Below, piece after piece: positions 23,901 through 32,045 of a DNA stretch of 64,000 nt (the first letter of the stretch is position 1; the number at the start of each line of letters is the position of its first letter). A program made the translations under genes and the position numbers. The stretch is from Heterotrichella gracilis (lineage: Eukaryota; Sar; Xanthophyceae; Tribonematales; Xanthonemataceae). The stretch covers positions 28,035-92,034 of the forward strand of contig JAULBX010015644.1 of NCBI GenBank assembly GCA_032358255.1, given 5' to 3'. Below the pieces are notes generated by a model. It did not search any database and was not told the origin of the DNA. It worked only from the letters and a program-made list of their open reading frames with translations.

Positions 23901-26900
23901 ACTGCAATTGACACCAAATGCCACGCGCAGGGGCCTGGCCTATGAGGCCCTAAGCCTGTTCAAATCCGCCCTGGGCCACGCAGACTTTCGAGAAAAATCG
24001 CAGATAGCAGCCCTGACAGACCTCTACCAGAACTCCATCGTCGAGCCTTTTCAGAAGCTGCCGACGGCTGCGACGGTGTTTGCCGCCGAGTGCTCACTCC
24101 ACCTGATGTTCCCCGGGAGCGGGCTGTTTGGCCTGGTGTCCAAATTCCTGCTGAAGGATGCTGTGTTGGATTTGGAGGTGGGTGGTTACACCCTGAACTG
24201 AAGTTAAACCGTAAAGCGCGTCTTGACCCTGCCAGAACTCTATTGCCGATTGTTTTTAGTCTATTTCGAGCCGGTGGCTGTTTTTGCTGAGGAGTGCTCC
24301 TTTCAGCTGATGTTCCCCGGGAGCGGGCCGGTTGGCCTGGTGTCAAAATTCCTGCTGAAGGATGCTGTGTTGGATTTGGAGGTGGGGTGGTTTCAAAACC
24401 CTCAACCCATTGAAGTGCTCGACTCTGGTAACGGGGACGCCTCACTGTACCATAAGCACTACACCTAAACCCTGGACCCTTGACCCTAAATTTCCATGCT
24501 TTGCAGGAGGTACCCATGTTCTACAAGCTGCTGGTCAGCGGCTCATCCCAGGAGCTATACTTTAACTCTAAACCCTAAAACCCTAGACCCTAAAACCCTA
24601 AAACCCTGAAAACCCTGATTTCCATGTGCGCAGGAGGTGCCCATGTTCTACAAGCTTCTGGTCAGCTGCTCATCCCAGGAGCACCTCACCCATCGCACCT
24701 TCATACTCAGGCTGGTGCTGGCTGGCCTGTGCAGCACCGAGGATGCCACCCTACACCAAAACCCTAAAACCCTAAACCCTAAACGTATAAACCCTAAGAC
24801 CCTGAATACTCTAATTTCCATGCTTTGCAGGAGGTGCCCATGTTTTACAAGCTGCTGGTCAGCGGCTCATCCCAGGAGCTATACTTTAACTCTAAACCCT
24901 AAAACCCTAGACCCTAAAACCCTAAGACCCTGAAAACCCTGATTTCCATGTGCGCAGGAGGTGCCCATGTTCTACAAGCTGCTGGTCAGCGGCTCATCCC
25001 AGGAGCTATACTTTAACTCTAAACCCTAAAACCCTAGACCCTAAAACCCTAAGACCCTGAAAACCCTGATTTCCATGTGCGCAGGATGTGCCCATGTTCT
25101 ACAAGCTTCTGGTCAGCGGCTCATCCCAGGAGCACCTCACCCATCGCACCTTCATACTCAGGCTGGTGCTGGCTGGCCTCAGCAGCACCGAGGATGCCAC
25201 CCTACACCAAAACCCTAAAACCCTAAAACCCTAAACCCTAAAACTATAAACCCTAAGACCCTGATTACTCTAATTTCCATGCTTTGCAGGAGGTGCCCAT
25301 GTTCTACAAGCTGCTAGTCAGCGGCTCATCCCAGGAGCACCTGGTCCACCGCACCTTCATACTCAGGCTGGTGCTGGCTGGCCTGTGCAGCAATGAAGAT
25401 GCAACCCTGTATCAGAAGCGCTATGTGCTTGAGATGGTCATGAGCACGCACGATTCGCCGCTGGCCAACTTGCAGGTAGGGGAAGCATGGCAGTGGATGT
25501 TACTTTTTTTTTTTTCGTATTCGAGTTCTTACATTTTCTTGTAGAAACTGTGCTCTTTTCTCTCAGTGCCTTTGCAATGATGTTCAAGAACAATATGGGT
25601 GTGTGTTTTGCATTCTGGTAGCTGCTCGTATGCAGATATTTGTTGTGTTCATTGGTCGTGTACATTTTGTGTTTATTTCTGCAATTTGTGGATTTGCAGG
25701 ACAGGGAGCTTTGCTTGCAGATTGTGTGCAAGGCAGCCAGGCACCCGGTCCTTGGGAGGCTGCTGCTGTTCAATGCAGGTCAGTGCTGGAAGAAATTGTG
25801 GTTTTGACCTATGACCGTAGGCTTGAGTATCATTTGAGATATTGCCTTCAAATGTGTATGGCGAGCTGCCTTGTATTTACATGGTGAATCATATACCTAG
25901 CCTGTGACAATACCTTGTAATGCTGAGCACTACCAGTCCTTGGGAGGCTGCTGCTGTTCAACGCAAGTCAGTGCTGCAAGGAGGCTCGAGCATACCATAG
26001 ATCACCTCAAATTTGTTGCAGGGTTGGGCTCCTGGCTTGCTGCAGCAATCACCCACCACACCGCCCTATCCCTCGCCGCCATGGAATCGGTTCTTTGTCG
26101 ATCCACCTCAGCGATGTACTTGGAGTAATCTGCGCCGCCAATTATACAAGGGTGTAGCTCTCCAACATCCTCGGAAGCATGTATTGATTGCCCCACTCTG
26201 CTGCAGGGCTGGGCTCCTGGCTTGCTGCAGCAATCACCCAGCACACCGCCCTATCCCTCAGCGCCCTGGGGTCCACCTCAGCGTCCTATGGCAACCTCCT
26301 GGCTGCAAGCAGTGCCCACTGCTCTGAAACCAAGAGGAGGACCCACCCATCCTTGAGCAGCGAAGTAGATGCCCTTGGAGCGCTGCACGCAGTGTTCAGG
26401 GCGATCAAAGGGGAGTTGAAGGCAGCCACCGCTCCGCTGCTGCAGGCGCTGGAGGGGGCGGTGGTGCGGGTGGTGCAATACATGGTGCAGGTAGGGTGCT
26501 GGGGTTGGGTAGGAGTTACATCTTCCTCAGGTTGAATGGATTTGGAACCAGTTAAAATGCATGGGAGACTGGTTTCAAAAATGAAATTGAACTTATTAAA
26601 TGACCAAATTATGCGATTTGGTGCTGCATTACGTTGAAACACCAAAATAACTTGAATCTCAAATATATTTATACAGTAAAAAACACATATGCAATTGTAA
26701 TCTCCTGCCACATGTCTGCAACATGTGTCCCGCCAGCCCGTAATCAATCGAGTCTCAAAGTGCGTGATTCTAGTCATTCTACCAAAAATACATGCACATT
26801 TTCCCTTCTCGTGTGGCGCAGGTGCAGCCTGCAGTGAAGCACACCGCCGCTGCTGTGGCTCACCAGCTGCGCATCTGGCGCCTCCTGCTTCCCCTACTGG

Positions 26901-28269
26901 CAGACATATGGCAATGCGCACACACTCCCCAAATCCGCCCTGCCAACCCTGCACCTCGTAACCTAGTCAAAGTTGTGAAAATACATGTACAATTACATTA
27001 CCTCTTTCACAATTGCTGCAGGTGCAGCCTGCAGTGAAGCACACCGCCGCTGCTGTGGCTCACCAGCTGCGCATCTGGCGCCTCCTGCTCCCCCTACTTG
27101 CAGACATCTGGCAATGCCGGGGTCAGGCAGGGTCAGTAATGCCCCAACCTGGGATGAACCAGAGCAACCTACTGGCAGTGATCCATGTGGTGAGCCTCTT
27201 GGCTTGCCAGCAGAGGGCTTTGGAAACATCACCAGGCCTCAGGTCGCGGCGGGAGGGGGTTCAGTCCAGCAAGGGAACAGCAGGGGCTACAGTGGCGCAC
27301 CAGTCCCGGAATCCACCGGGACCCTCCAGGTCCCCAGCCAGCAAGGCGGTGGCAGGAGTCTCAGATATATCAGATGCTCATCAGAATGCACCTGGTGGGT
27401 TCTACCACGCGTTGCCCATGGGAGGTCCCACCGTGGTTTTGGGCGGGTACAAAATAACGCTCCCCCCTGACGCGGGACTCACAGCACAGCTGCTGGATCT
27501 GGTGCTCGCTTTCCTCCCGGAGACTGCCCACGCGCACCAATTGGATGGGTCGGCGTCTGCTGGGGGGGAGGACTTCATGCGGCTGACCTGGTGGGGGTTG
27601 GCGGCAGCGGGACATGTGGATGGTCTGACCCACCCGCATGGTGCTGGTGGGTTGGATGCGTCTGGAGGTGGGGTGGACCGCGCATGGACAATCCATGAAC
27701 AACGGATTGCCCATATGGCGGGAAAGACATTTGCCACGCTGGCGACCCACCAGGAAATGGATTCCGCCCGGGATTTCATCCTTATGCCAGCGGCCCATCG
27801 TGAGCGGTCTGTGGCGTGGCTGCAGTGGCTGAGCGCCAGCATCAGCAGGGGGGGGCTGAGCAAGGTGGTGGGGGGCACCCGCCAGCTCCTCCTGTGCGCA
27901 TCCGCCCTCCACGGCAGGCTCACCCCTACACAGCAGATCGACAATGCTGCCCCCCTTGCGCACGTGGTGTACTCCCTCGCCCGAGCATTCTCCTGCGCAC
28001 CCGGGCGTTCTCGTGCGCACCCAGCCCTCCTGGCAGCGGGGACCGAGACGCCGTTTTGCGGGGTGGGAGAGGACGGGGTGCGGGTGCTTCTAGCGGAGAC
28101 AATCGCGGCAATCAAGGAGGTTTTGGAGGAGTCGCGGGGGCAGGCGGAGGGTGTGGTGGGGAGGGGCCGGGTGCCGAATTGGATGCTGCCGGGAGGTGTG
28201 CCCATGGGTTCCAGGGATGGGAGGCGGCTCCTAGCGGAAACGCAAAAGATTGTTGATCGAGGTTTGTGA
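5948..28269 (+). CDS. URB1: Nucleolar pre-ribosomal-associated protein 1 (URB1/Npa1), 33 exons
   Basis: URB1/Npa1 is a large helical-repeat scaffold of early pre-60S particles in the nucleolus. I traced 33 exons whose phases agree throughout (8298 nt, 2765 residues; human about 2270, yeast Npa1 about 1760). The N-terminal Npa1 domain shows LKDLRGHVRGRGGESFLTAL, MKSLYFNLSSEVKGKV and RAFDFTLSALPKV (about residue 150), then RAHFVAWVHALL and SQDPPESIVKTLALL. The C-terminal NopRA1-like region shows LLAACGATLSEGDRALFKL, GYDPEFLMLFAV, RGLAYEALSLFKSAL, VPMFYKLLVS and AGLGSWLAA. Basic NLS-like patches are SKKRK (exon 13) and PKKKKARK (exon 19). Extra length comes from low-complexity linkers (ADVA and GETLG repeats in exons 5, 8 and 13; a long linker in exon 33). 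The start is the ATG opening MAEPLSRQVEKVV; the stop is TGA. Introns are crowded with ghost exons. Confidence 0.9.
6437..6552 (+). repeat. Donor-side ghosts of URB1 exon 2
   Basis: 6437-6487 repeats the last ~50 nt of exon 2 (SPEWEELHAIWD) with its GTAGGGGAT donor. A more decayed third copy lies at about 6523-6552. Both are downstream of the real exon and separated from it by TTTAGGG-like sequence. Confidence 0.85.
7119..7181 (+). repeat. Acceptor-side ghost of URB1 exon 3
   Basis: Repeats CCGCAG|GCGCAGCACTAC and about 60 nt of exon 3 (AQHYIVTVTLLIALADIIATS), then breaks into intron. It is 108 bp upstream of the real acceptor and directly preceded by two CCCTAAA units. Confidence 0.88.
7577..7755 (+). 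repeat. Two acceptor-side ghosts of URB1 exon 4
   Basis: 7577-7625 and 7686-7755 repeat the 5' part of exon 4 (AGAAGAAAGGGGAGGAA... and the CTGCTGCACCGCCACTGG stretch) with substitutions and frame breaks, upstream of the real exon at 7845. CCCTAAA-type words lie between them. Confidence 0.75.
8134..8283 (+). repeat. Donor-side ghost of exon 4 and acceptor-side ghost of exon 5
   Basis: 8134-8205 repeats the end of exon 4 (ALLESADKSS...LLHIR) with a GTGGGTT donor. 8248-8283 repeats the acceptor and first bases of exon 5 with the AG mutated (TTGCGCATG instead of TTGCGCAGG). Each lies on the side predicted by the ghost rule. Confidence 0.75.
8958..9085 (+). repeat. Donor-side ghost of URB1 exon 5
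   Basis: Copy of about 8755-8885 (ADVAKAVEAAHAM...GLRGRGGDVW) with several indels, downstream of exon 5. Frame is broken relative to the original. Confidence 0.75.
9615..9670 (+). repeat. Acceptor-side ghost of URB1 exon 7
   Basis: TTGCAG plus a decayed copy of the exon 7 start (ATCAAGTGTATCGTACCCC versus ATCAAGCGTATCGTACCCC), about 170 bp upstream of the real exon. Confidence 0.7.
11231..11297 (+). repeat. Donor-side ghost of URB1 exon 9
   Basis: Repeats the exon 9 end (GYQECLPEATADSRFDADRLLPQ) and its CAG|GTAGGGTTTT donor. Original and copy donors both run straight into TTTTAGGG-like sequence. Confidence 0.88.
11379..11866 (+). repeat. Ghosts on both sides of URB1 exon 10
   Basis: 11379-11420 copies the first ~40 nt of exon 10 (GACCC..GCA.TTATCC) upstream without a good AG. 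11827-11866 copies its last ~40 nt (CTTGTGCAACAGCGCATTGCAGCG) downstream. Confidence 0.7.
11770..12960 (+). repeat. Six-unit ladder of URB1 exon 11: five ghosts plus the real exon
   Basis: The ~190-200 bp unit (intron tail, CAG acceptor, GCGTTTGATGCCTCCCC..., then TGTGGGTTGCACCCCTGG) begins at 11902, 12100, 12288, 12481, 12672 and 12872. Only the last copy continues to a full exon and donor. The intron part repeats too (ATGAGCGAACAAG..CTTGACCCACTCTTTGACACCC). Copies differ by substitutions and small indels; the third and fourth have shortened GAGGAGCTC stretches. Confidence 0.92.
13215..13598 (+). repeat. Acceptor-side ghosts of URB1 exon 12
   Basis: Copies start at 13220 and 13424, with a fragment at about 13326. 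They repeat the GTGACACCACCACCAGGTC region through GTGCTGCCTGCGCCAGG. The copy at 13424 has a TGA in place of TGC and lacks the downstream donor. The real exon starts at 13599. Confidence 0.9.
15250..15470 (+). repeat. Donor-side ghost of exon 15 and acceptor-side ghost of exon 16
   Basis: 15250-15302 repeats AAGC..CTGTACGA.GGGTGCAG|GTAAGGGTTT of exon 15. 15399-15470 is a decayed exon 16 start (CCCCGCAG then CCTTGTCACCCGCC...CTGCTGCCCG). Confidence 0.7.
16199..16262 (+). repeat. Donor-side ghost of URB1 exon 17
   Basis: CGGCTGGTTGGGAAACACTA... parallels the exon 17 stretch CGGCTGGCTAGGGTTGAGCA... through the GTGGACTGCCTAGTT end, with about 20 percent mismatches by eye. Confidence 0.6.
17555..17806. 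mobile_element. MITE-like inverted-repeat element with TA target duplication in URB1 intron 19
   Basis: The element at 17557-17804 (248 bp) begins TTGCAAAAACGTTTAGACAT and ends in the exact reverse complement. The terminal inverted repeats are perfect for at least 26 bp and continue imperfectly inward (ATATTTTT, AACGGTCG/CGACCGTT and GATCAG-type matches), so nearly the whole element can fold back. TA flanks both ends (17555-17556, 17805-17806), as in Tc1/mariner-related MITEs. There is no coding capacity. It sits 36 nt before the exon 20 acceptor. Confidence 0.85.
18148..18705 (+). repeat. Ghosts on both sides of URB1 exon 21
   Basis: 18148-18178 repeats CGGAGGGCGC.CATGAGGAAAAGGGCAT upstream of exon 21. 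18617-18705 repeats GTGGATGAGGAGGTGTG..GTCTGGTGGTGGT.TACCGCCA through AAGGGGGAAGAAG downstream. The real exon is the only copy with both borders. Confidence 0.85.
19556..19630 (+). repeat. Donor-side ghost of URB1 exon 23
   Basis: TTGGTCATGGCGACACTAGGGCAGGTCTTCAG... repeats the exon 23 end (VVMATLGQVFR) but the donor GT is lost (CAGCTGGGTGAGG). Confidence 0.75.
19858..21080 (+). repeat. Five ghosts flanking URB1 exon 24
   Basis: Acceptor-side copies begin at 19858 and 20053 (TGCAGG, then CTCCTCCAA.CC.T.GA, then CACCCTGGG). Donor-side copies lie at about 20612-20700, 20795-20903 and 21053-21080 (ACCAGGACCCTGG, then GTGGCTCGGAGGTTCCTGGCTGC). The 20612 copy keeps GATTCAG|GTAATT. The copy at 20795 has a deletion in the CTGCGCTGCTG stretch. 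The complete exon is 20243-20514. Confidence 0.88.
21548..21995 (+). repeat. Acceptor-side ghosts of URB1 exon 26 at ~188-bp period
   Basis: Copies start at 21698 and 21885, with a decayed one at about 21548-21625; the real exon starts at 22073. Each repeats AAG/AAACAGGACCAGCTGAAAA.GAGCT.TGCGA and CACCACCTACTCCACCC through AAACCCGCCATG, then the same intron (AAATAACC..., TTCACTGACACAACC...). Confidence 0.9.
22636..22705 (+). repeat. Acceptor-side ghost of URB1 exon 27
   Basis: CTGCAG|ATTCCTGTGGGGCACAGCAGCC then AAAGAGGCGCGCACCCAGGG, 167 bp upstream of the real exon (GTTTCTGTGCGGCCCTGCAGCC). The copy ends in GATAGAAGCCCC with no donor. Confidence 0.85.
23645..23786 (+). repeat. Donor-side ghosts of URB1 exon 28
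   Basis: 23645-23704 repeats CTGCTGGGG..GT.TCGGTGCATGGCTGCGGAG then AACGAGCTCAG|GTAA. A weaker third copy ends at about 23786 (GACGACGAGGTGAGG). TTTAGGG repeats separate them. Confidence 0.8.
24277..24390 (+). repeat. Donor-side ghost of URB1 exon 29
   Basis: A ~110-nt copy (AECSFQLMFPGSGPVGLVSK..., compare AECSLHLMFPGSGLFGLVSK...) with the GAG|GTGGG donor. It is 199 bp downstream of the original and very similar, so recent. Confidence 0.9.
24507..25225 (+). repeat. Five-copy acceptor-side ghost array of URB1 exon 30 embedded in CCCTAAA repeats
   Basis: Ghosts start at 24507 (short), 24634 (long), 24831 (short), 24958 (short) and 25085 (long); the real exon starts at 25290. Short copies keep about 50 nt of exon, then TATACTTTAACTCTAAACCC. 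Long copies keep about 120 nt, then ACACCAAAACCCTAAAACCC. The short/long alternation shows duplication of already duplicated units. Identity is very high, hence recent. All are separated by arrays of CCCTAAA/CCCTAAAA. Confidence 0.93.
25935..26090 (+). repeat. Donor-side ghost of exon 31 and acceptor-side ghost of exon 32
   Basis: 25937-25978 repeats GTCCTTGGGAGGCTGCTGCTGTTCAA with GCAAGTCAGT replacing the GCAG|GTCAGT border. 26022-26090 repeats GTTGCAGGG.TGGGCTCCTGG then CTTGCTGCAGCAATCACCCA, 184 bp before the real exon 32. Confidence 0.88.
26822..26920 (+). repeat. Acceptor-side ghost of URB1 terminal exon 33
   Basis: An almost identical ~98-nt copy of the exon 33 start (VQPAVKHTAAAVAHQLRIWRL) exactly 200 bp upstream, with an intact GCGCAG acceptor but no donor. 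Use of this acceptor would read on into a different sequence (ADIWQCAHTPQIRPA). Confidence 0.92.
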
Positions 28270-29156
28270 TGCAGCTTGGGCATTGCCGAGTCTAACTAGT
28301 ATGGGGTAGGGTGGGGTGGGGGGGCATATGAGTGGGGAGGGGTGGCGCTTGAGTGAGTGTGGGAAGAGAGTTACATTGTGACATTGCAATTGACAGTTTG
28401 TCCTCACAGGCTATAGCAATGTCAAGTGGTAATTTAGCATGCAAGTATTCCGTGAGCGAAGCTAGGAAATATAGAGCGTAGCTGTAGAAAATGTGCGGCC
28501 ATGGCGACGATACAAACTGGTATATTGCAGTGCCTGCGTAGGTTACGTCCATGTAGTAATTATGTGCCAAGTACGTTGCATGGCATTGTGGTAGCTTTCT
28601 ATGCCATCCGATATCGATGAGTCATGACATATCAAAATTTGATTTAATCCTTCACTTCAAAAGTTTTGTCCAACATGCTTTAAAGCATTTGACACAGCAT
28701 TTTGCAGTACACAGCAGCGCCATCTTCTGCTCCATGGATTGATATTGTACACTTAAGTCTGATTCACTGATCAGTGCACTTGTCTGATTCAATGAGCGCT
28801 CAGGCTGGCTCCAGTTGTAACATGTTTCAGAATCTGAATTTCAAAACAAATTTGCAGCATTAGGTGGATTTGTTCAGGTCCAGCAGCGCTTTTGATTCAT
28901 TTTGTTCGGCGATGTCTAGCAGTTTTGCAGCCTCCTGATGGATCTTCTGGCCCTTCAACAACTTGTTGAACAGACTAGTGTGTCACATGGCCAAGGGTAA
29001 CAAGATAAACCTATTCAATCGGATTGAGTCTGCAGATCCAATCCCTGGCATGATTAATAATATTCATCTTATTGCCCTTGATCTGTCATACCCTGGGCCA
29101 GGCTGGGCCTTGTCACATGTGTCAAATTTTCAAAAGGTTTAACCAACTTTGCCACA
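28270..29156. other. Convergent intergenic stretch URB1/TEX9
   Basis: Two 3' ends meet here. Apart from the TEX9 terminal-exon ghost at 28861-28980, I see only AT-richer non-coding DNA and no gene. Confidence 0.5.
28861..28980 (-). repeat. Donor-side (3') ghost of TEX9 terminal exon
   Basis: The minus strand repeats the last exon (KGQKIHQEAAKLLDIAEQNE...LLDLNKST, then TAA) with many substitutions and an insertion near the end. It lies about 180 bp beyond the real stop, in 3' UTR or flank. Confidence 0.8.
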
Positions 29157-32045
29157 TTAGGTGGACTTGTTCAAGTCCAACAGCTTCATGAAATCCTGCT
29201 CAGTGATGTCCAGCAGTTTTGCAGCTTCTAGATGGATCTTCTGGCGCTTCAGCACGTCGATCAGCTTCATTTGCTTCCTGAACGCCACCAGCAGCTCGCC
29301 CTTCTGCTTCTCCAAGCGCTTGTTGTCTGCGGTAAAAAGCTGGAATTTAGAAGATGACAGGGGTGGGAACCAATAACATGGTCCAATGTCATTGACATGC
29401 AACTGGTTGCCAATGCGACGTAGAAACTCGTATAATATGGTCTTGTAGAAATTAATTGATTTATAAATAGTGCAAATTGCTCAATTTTCCTGAACGCCAC
29501 CAGCAGCTCCCCCTTTTGCTTTTCCAAACGCTTGTTGTCTGCGGGAAATTGCCGCAATGATGGGTTTTAGACTCTGGTTTCAGACATGTGACATGTCAGA
29601 GGCTGGCAACTGTAGCACGATTTATTGAGATGCAACTGCCTCAGTTGATGGCACGTAGAAATATTGCAATGTGCATGCACGATGGCATTGCGCGCAATCA
29701 TTGGTTTGCGCACATCCTGCATTGCGCGTGTTGCAGTAACATTTGCATGGCATGCACCGAAATGATGTATTTTGCATGATTTGCGCATGGAGGCATGATA
29801 TGCGCAGTGCACTGCATGTACTGCAATACGCCATAGCATGGCAATTTGAATTCATGTATTGCATGATGCGTGCATAAATGCATGCTTGTATGATCATTGC
29901 GGTGTGGCAAACCGATGTGGAACGCGCAAACACGGTGTGGCAACCATTGGGATAAACCCTAAAACCCCACAACTCTTAAAACCCCTGGTGCGTACCTGTC
30001 ACCACGCGGTCATAGTCTGCCCTTGGCACTGCCTTATTGTCACTCTGCTCGGCCTTGACCTCCTCTAGCAGCCGCTTGTACCTCTCAACGTCCTCCACCG
30101 CCCGCTGCAGCCGTGCCTCCCTGCTTTTCAGCTCCACCTCTGTGGTCCGCCTGGCATGCACATGGCACACAATCTGCTCAGACCGTCTAAAGAGGGTCTG
30201 GCAGTCTGGCAACGTTGCCTTGCACTGGCCTAGTCTAGATTTAAGATTTCTTTCTAAATTCTCTTGTCTCTATGCACGAATGATTTTTGGGGCTAGGTGT
30301 TTGACTGGATGGATGTTATGAGGCTGAATAGGAGGGAGCTGTGTGGTTGCAAGAGGGACTTGATAGCTTCTCATGTTACGCAGCATTGAATGGAAAGAAT
30401 AGTATTGCGCCTGTGTGGCCTAGATTGCGATTGCAAGAACTGCGCAGTGCTTGTGTTCACAATGTGCCAATATGTTGGCAAACGATTTCTCAGAGGTTCT
30501 TCTTGCTTGGCAAATAATGGTCAGCCGCAACTGCAGCTGCTTTGGCAACTGGTGGGACACTCAAAAGATTGACATTCTGATGCCACCGCATGCAAACTGA
30601 CCTTTCCTTTTGCACAACGTTGCCGTTCTTGCTCAGTTCCTTGATGACGTTCTCTTTGTCGTTCAGCTTGTGGGAGGCGTCATCCGCAAGGCTCCGGAAC
30701 TTTTCCACCTATGCGCGCGTGATAGAATAGCTTGATTTTCATATCTATGTATCGTTGATGTTGTTTTTATTATTCTTGATTTTATTCTTTTCTGGTAGTC
30801 AGTGCTAGCTTGTAAATCTCCACCAGACTGGTGGTGACGCGTTGTGACACTAAATGCACTGTACCAGCACACCCGGGTCTCCCCTCATAACCCCTAAACC
30901 CTAAATCCAGCGCACCTGGGTCCCCAAGCCTAAACCCTAAACCCTGCGATCCTGGGTCCCCAGAACCTATTGCCAGTGCTTCCCACGTCACAGTGTAAGT
31001 TTCTAACATCTATACCCTAAAACCCTAAACCCTGCCCCTCTGGGTCTCCCAGTGCTTCCCAAGTCACAGTGCTCCACTAGCTACCGACGCATGCACCTGG
31101 TTCTCTCAGCCTTGAACCCTAGACCCTCAACCCGTTTACCCTAAACCAAAACCCTAACCCCAATCCCTAACCCCACGCACCTGGGTCTCCAGCGCTTTCT
31201 GCTGCTTCACCCAGGCCGCCTTGTCTTTCCTCAACTCCAGCAGCTCCTTCTGAGAGGAATCAAGCTTTTGTGTTGTTTCTTTCAGGTTTTGTTGGGTAGC
31301 AGCCAGGTCCTCTTGCAACGCCTTGCTCCTGGCTTTGAGCAGTCGGAGGTAAGCCTCTGGGTTGGTGGGTTCATCAAGGCCATCTGCAAAAAAACCCATT
31401 TCTCACCGCTTAGAGAATTTTGTGGACCATAATAGGAACACATGTTGGTTGTCATATGTAGACCATACAACCGAAGAATGCAGCGCACAGACCTCCAATG
31501 GACTGTTGTGGCTTCACTCCAGAGCTTGAGGGAAGGTTGGGGGTATCATCTGCAGTTTCAAGCTTGATAGACGACCCTGCGGTTTGTTGGGTGTCAGTTA
31601 CTTTAGCAGCGTTATGAGGCTCGTCTCAAGGCTGATAACACTGACCTCTGCCAAGAGAGTGTGTCCTACCTCTTTGCTTGTCTGAGCTGTTCTCTTGACT
31701 GGCACTGGGCTCCAGACTGTCAACGGGTGGAAACTGAAAGCGCTTCACGTTGCTGGTGGAAGCCTGTAATAAAACGGTATGACATTGGTCACCCGTAGAT
31801 AAACTGGGGTGTTGCACTGCACGCTTTGGACAATGGCATGCATATAACGAGATGGGTGAACATAAAATAAGACACAGTCCCACGTATTGCTTCCGTTGAG
31901 TCTTGAAAGCAACATACGACTCTCTTACAATCACCTTGTGTTCGGCAAGGAAACGCTCTGCCTCGGCTAAGACAGCTGCGGTCTTGGACTGGAGCTCCAC
32001 GTCCCGCTTCCTCAGCCTCTCCTCGTATTCCAGCAAGTCGGCCAT
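29157..32045 (-). CDS. TEX9: TEX9-like coiled-coil (ciliary/centriolar satellite type) protein, 7 exons
   Basis: Exons 32045-31935, 31763-31670, 31576-31493, 31383-31181, 30708-30602, 30150-29996 and 29326-29157 join in frame to 307 residues (human TEX9 about 390). The N-terminus (LLEYEERLRKRDVELQSKTA) matches the TEX9 N-terminal helix. YLRLLKARSKALQEDL matches its central coiled coil. The end, LEKQKGELLVAFRKQMKLID then VLKRQKIHLEAAKLL, closely follows the conserved TEX9 C-terminus. Almost everything after residue ~100 is heptad-like, hence a long coiled coil. TEX9 is reported at cilia/centriolar satellites in animals and occurs in ciliated eukaryotes, so its presence suggests a flagellate stage (inference). 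Four introns carry ghosts or telomere-like heptamers. Confidence 0.9.
29487..29552 (-). repeat. Acceptor-side ghost of TEX9 terminal exon
   Basis: Minus-strand copy of CCGCAG|ACAACAAGCGCTTGGA... through GGTGGCGTTCAGGAA, about 220 bp upstream (minus sense) of the real exon and followed by unrelated sequence (KIEQFALF...). Confidence 0.9.
29640..29930. repeat. Intronic patch dense in TGCAT/GCATG/TGCGC words
   Basis: A ~290-bp stretch of TEX9 intron built largely from overlapping TGCAT, GCATG and TTGCGCA/TGCGC words with no fixed period. It has no ORF of interest. It may be cryptically simple DNA or a decayed satellite. Confidence 0.5.
30860..31145 (-). repeat. Ladder of donor-side ghosts of TEX9 exon 4 in CCCTAAA DNA
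   Basis: The real exon 4 end reads (+ strand) GCACCTGGGTCTCCAGCGCT at 31178. Related short pieces occur at about 30870, 30915, 30950, 31035 and 31094 (CACCCGGGTCTCC, GCACCTGGGTCCCC, ATCCTGGGTCCCC, CTCTGGGTCTCCCAG, GCACCTGGTTCTCTC). Each is separated by CCTAAACCCTAAA-type arrays. So about five mini-copies of one 5' splice site lie downstream of it in the sense of transcription. Confidence 0.7.

Larger units (their letters stand above)
17841..28269 (+). other. URB1: URB1 exons 20-33 (coordinates)
   Basis: Exon borders: 20, 17841-17989; 21, 18277-18516; 22, 18864-19063; 23, 19383-19504; 24, 20243-20514; 25, 21252-21463; 26, 22073-22356; 27, 22803-23115; 28, 23484-23581; 29, 23931-24177; 30, 25290-25475; 31, 25700-25778; 32, 26207-26490; 33, 27022-28269. 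Exons 26-32 carry the best-conserved C-terminal URB1 block. Exon 33 is a 1248-nt terminal exon including the TGA. Confidence 0.85.

Noticed and set aside
24507-25225. CCCTAAA arrays as a true telomere or chromosome end
   Set aside because: Arrays are short, interrupted, inside introns and in both orientations along the window, with genes continuing on both sides.
27370-28283. Antisense frames of 216 and 293 codons over URB1 exon 33
   Set aside because: They are Arg/Pro/Ser-rich shadows of the real GC-rich exon and lack any family feature; the + frame carries the URB1 C-terminus.
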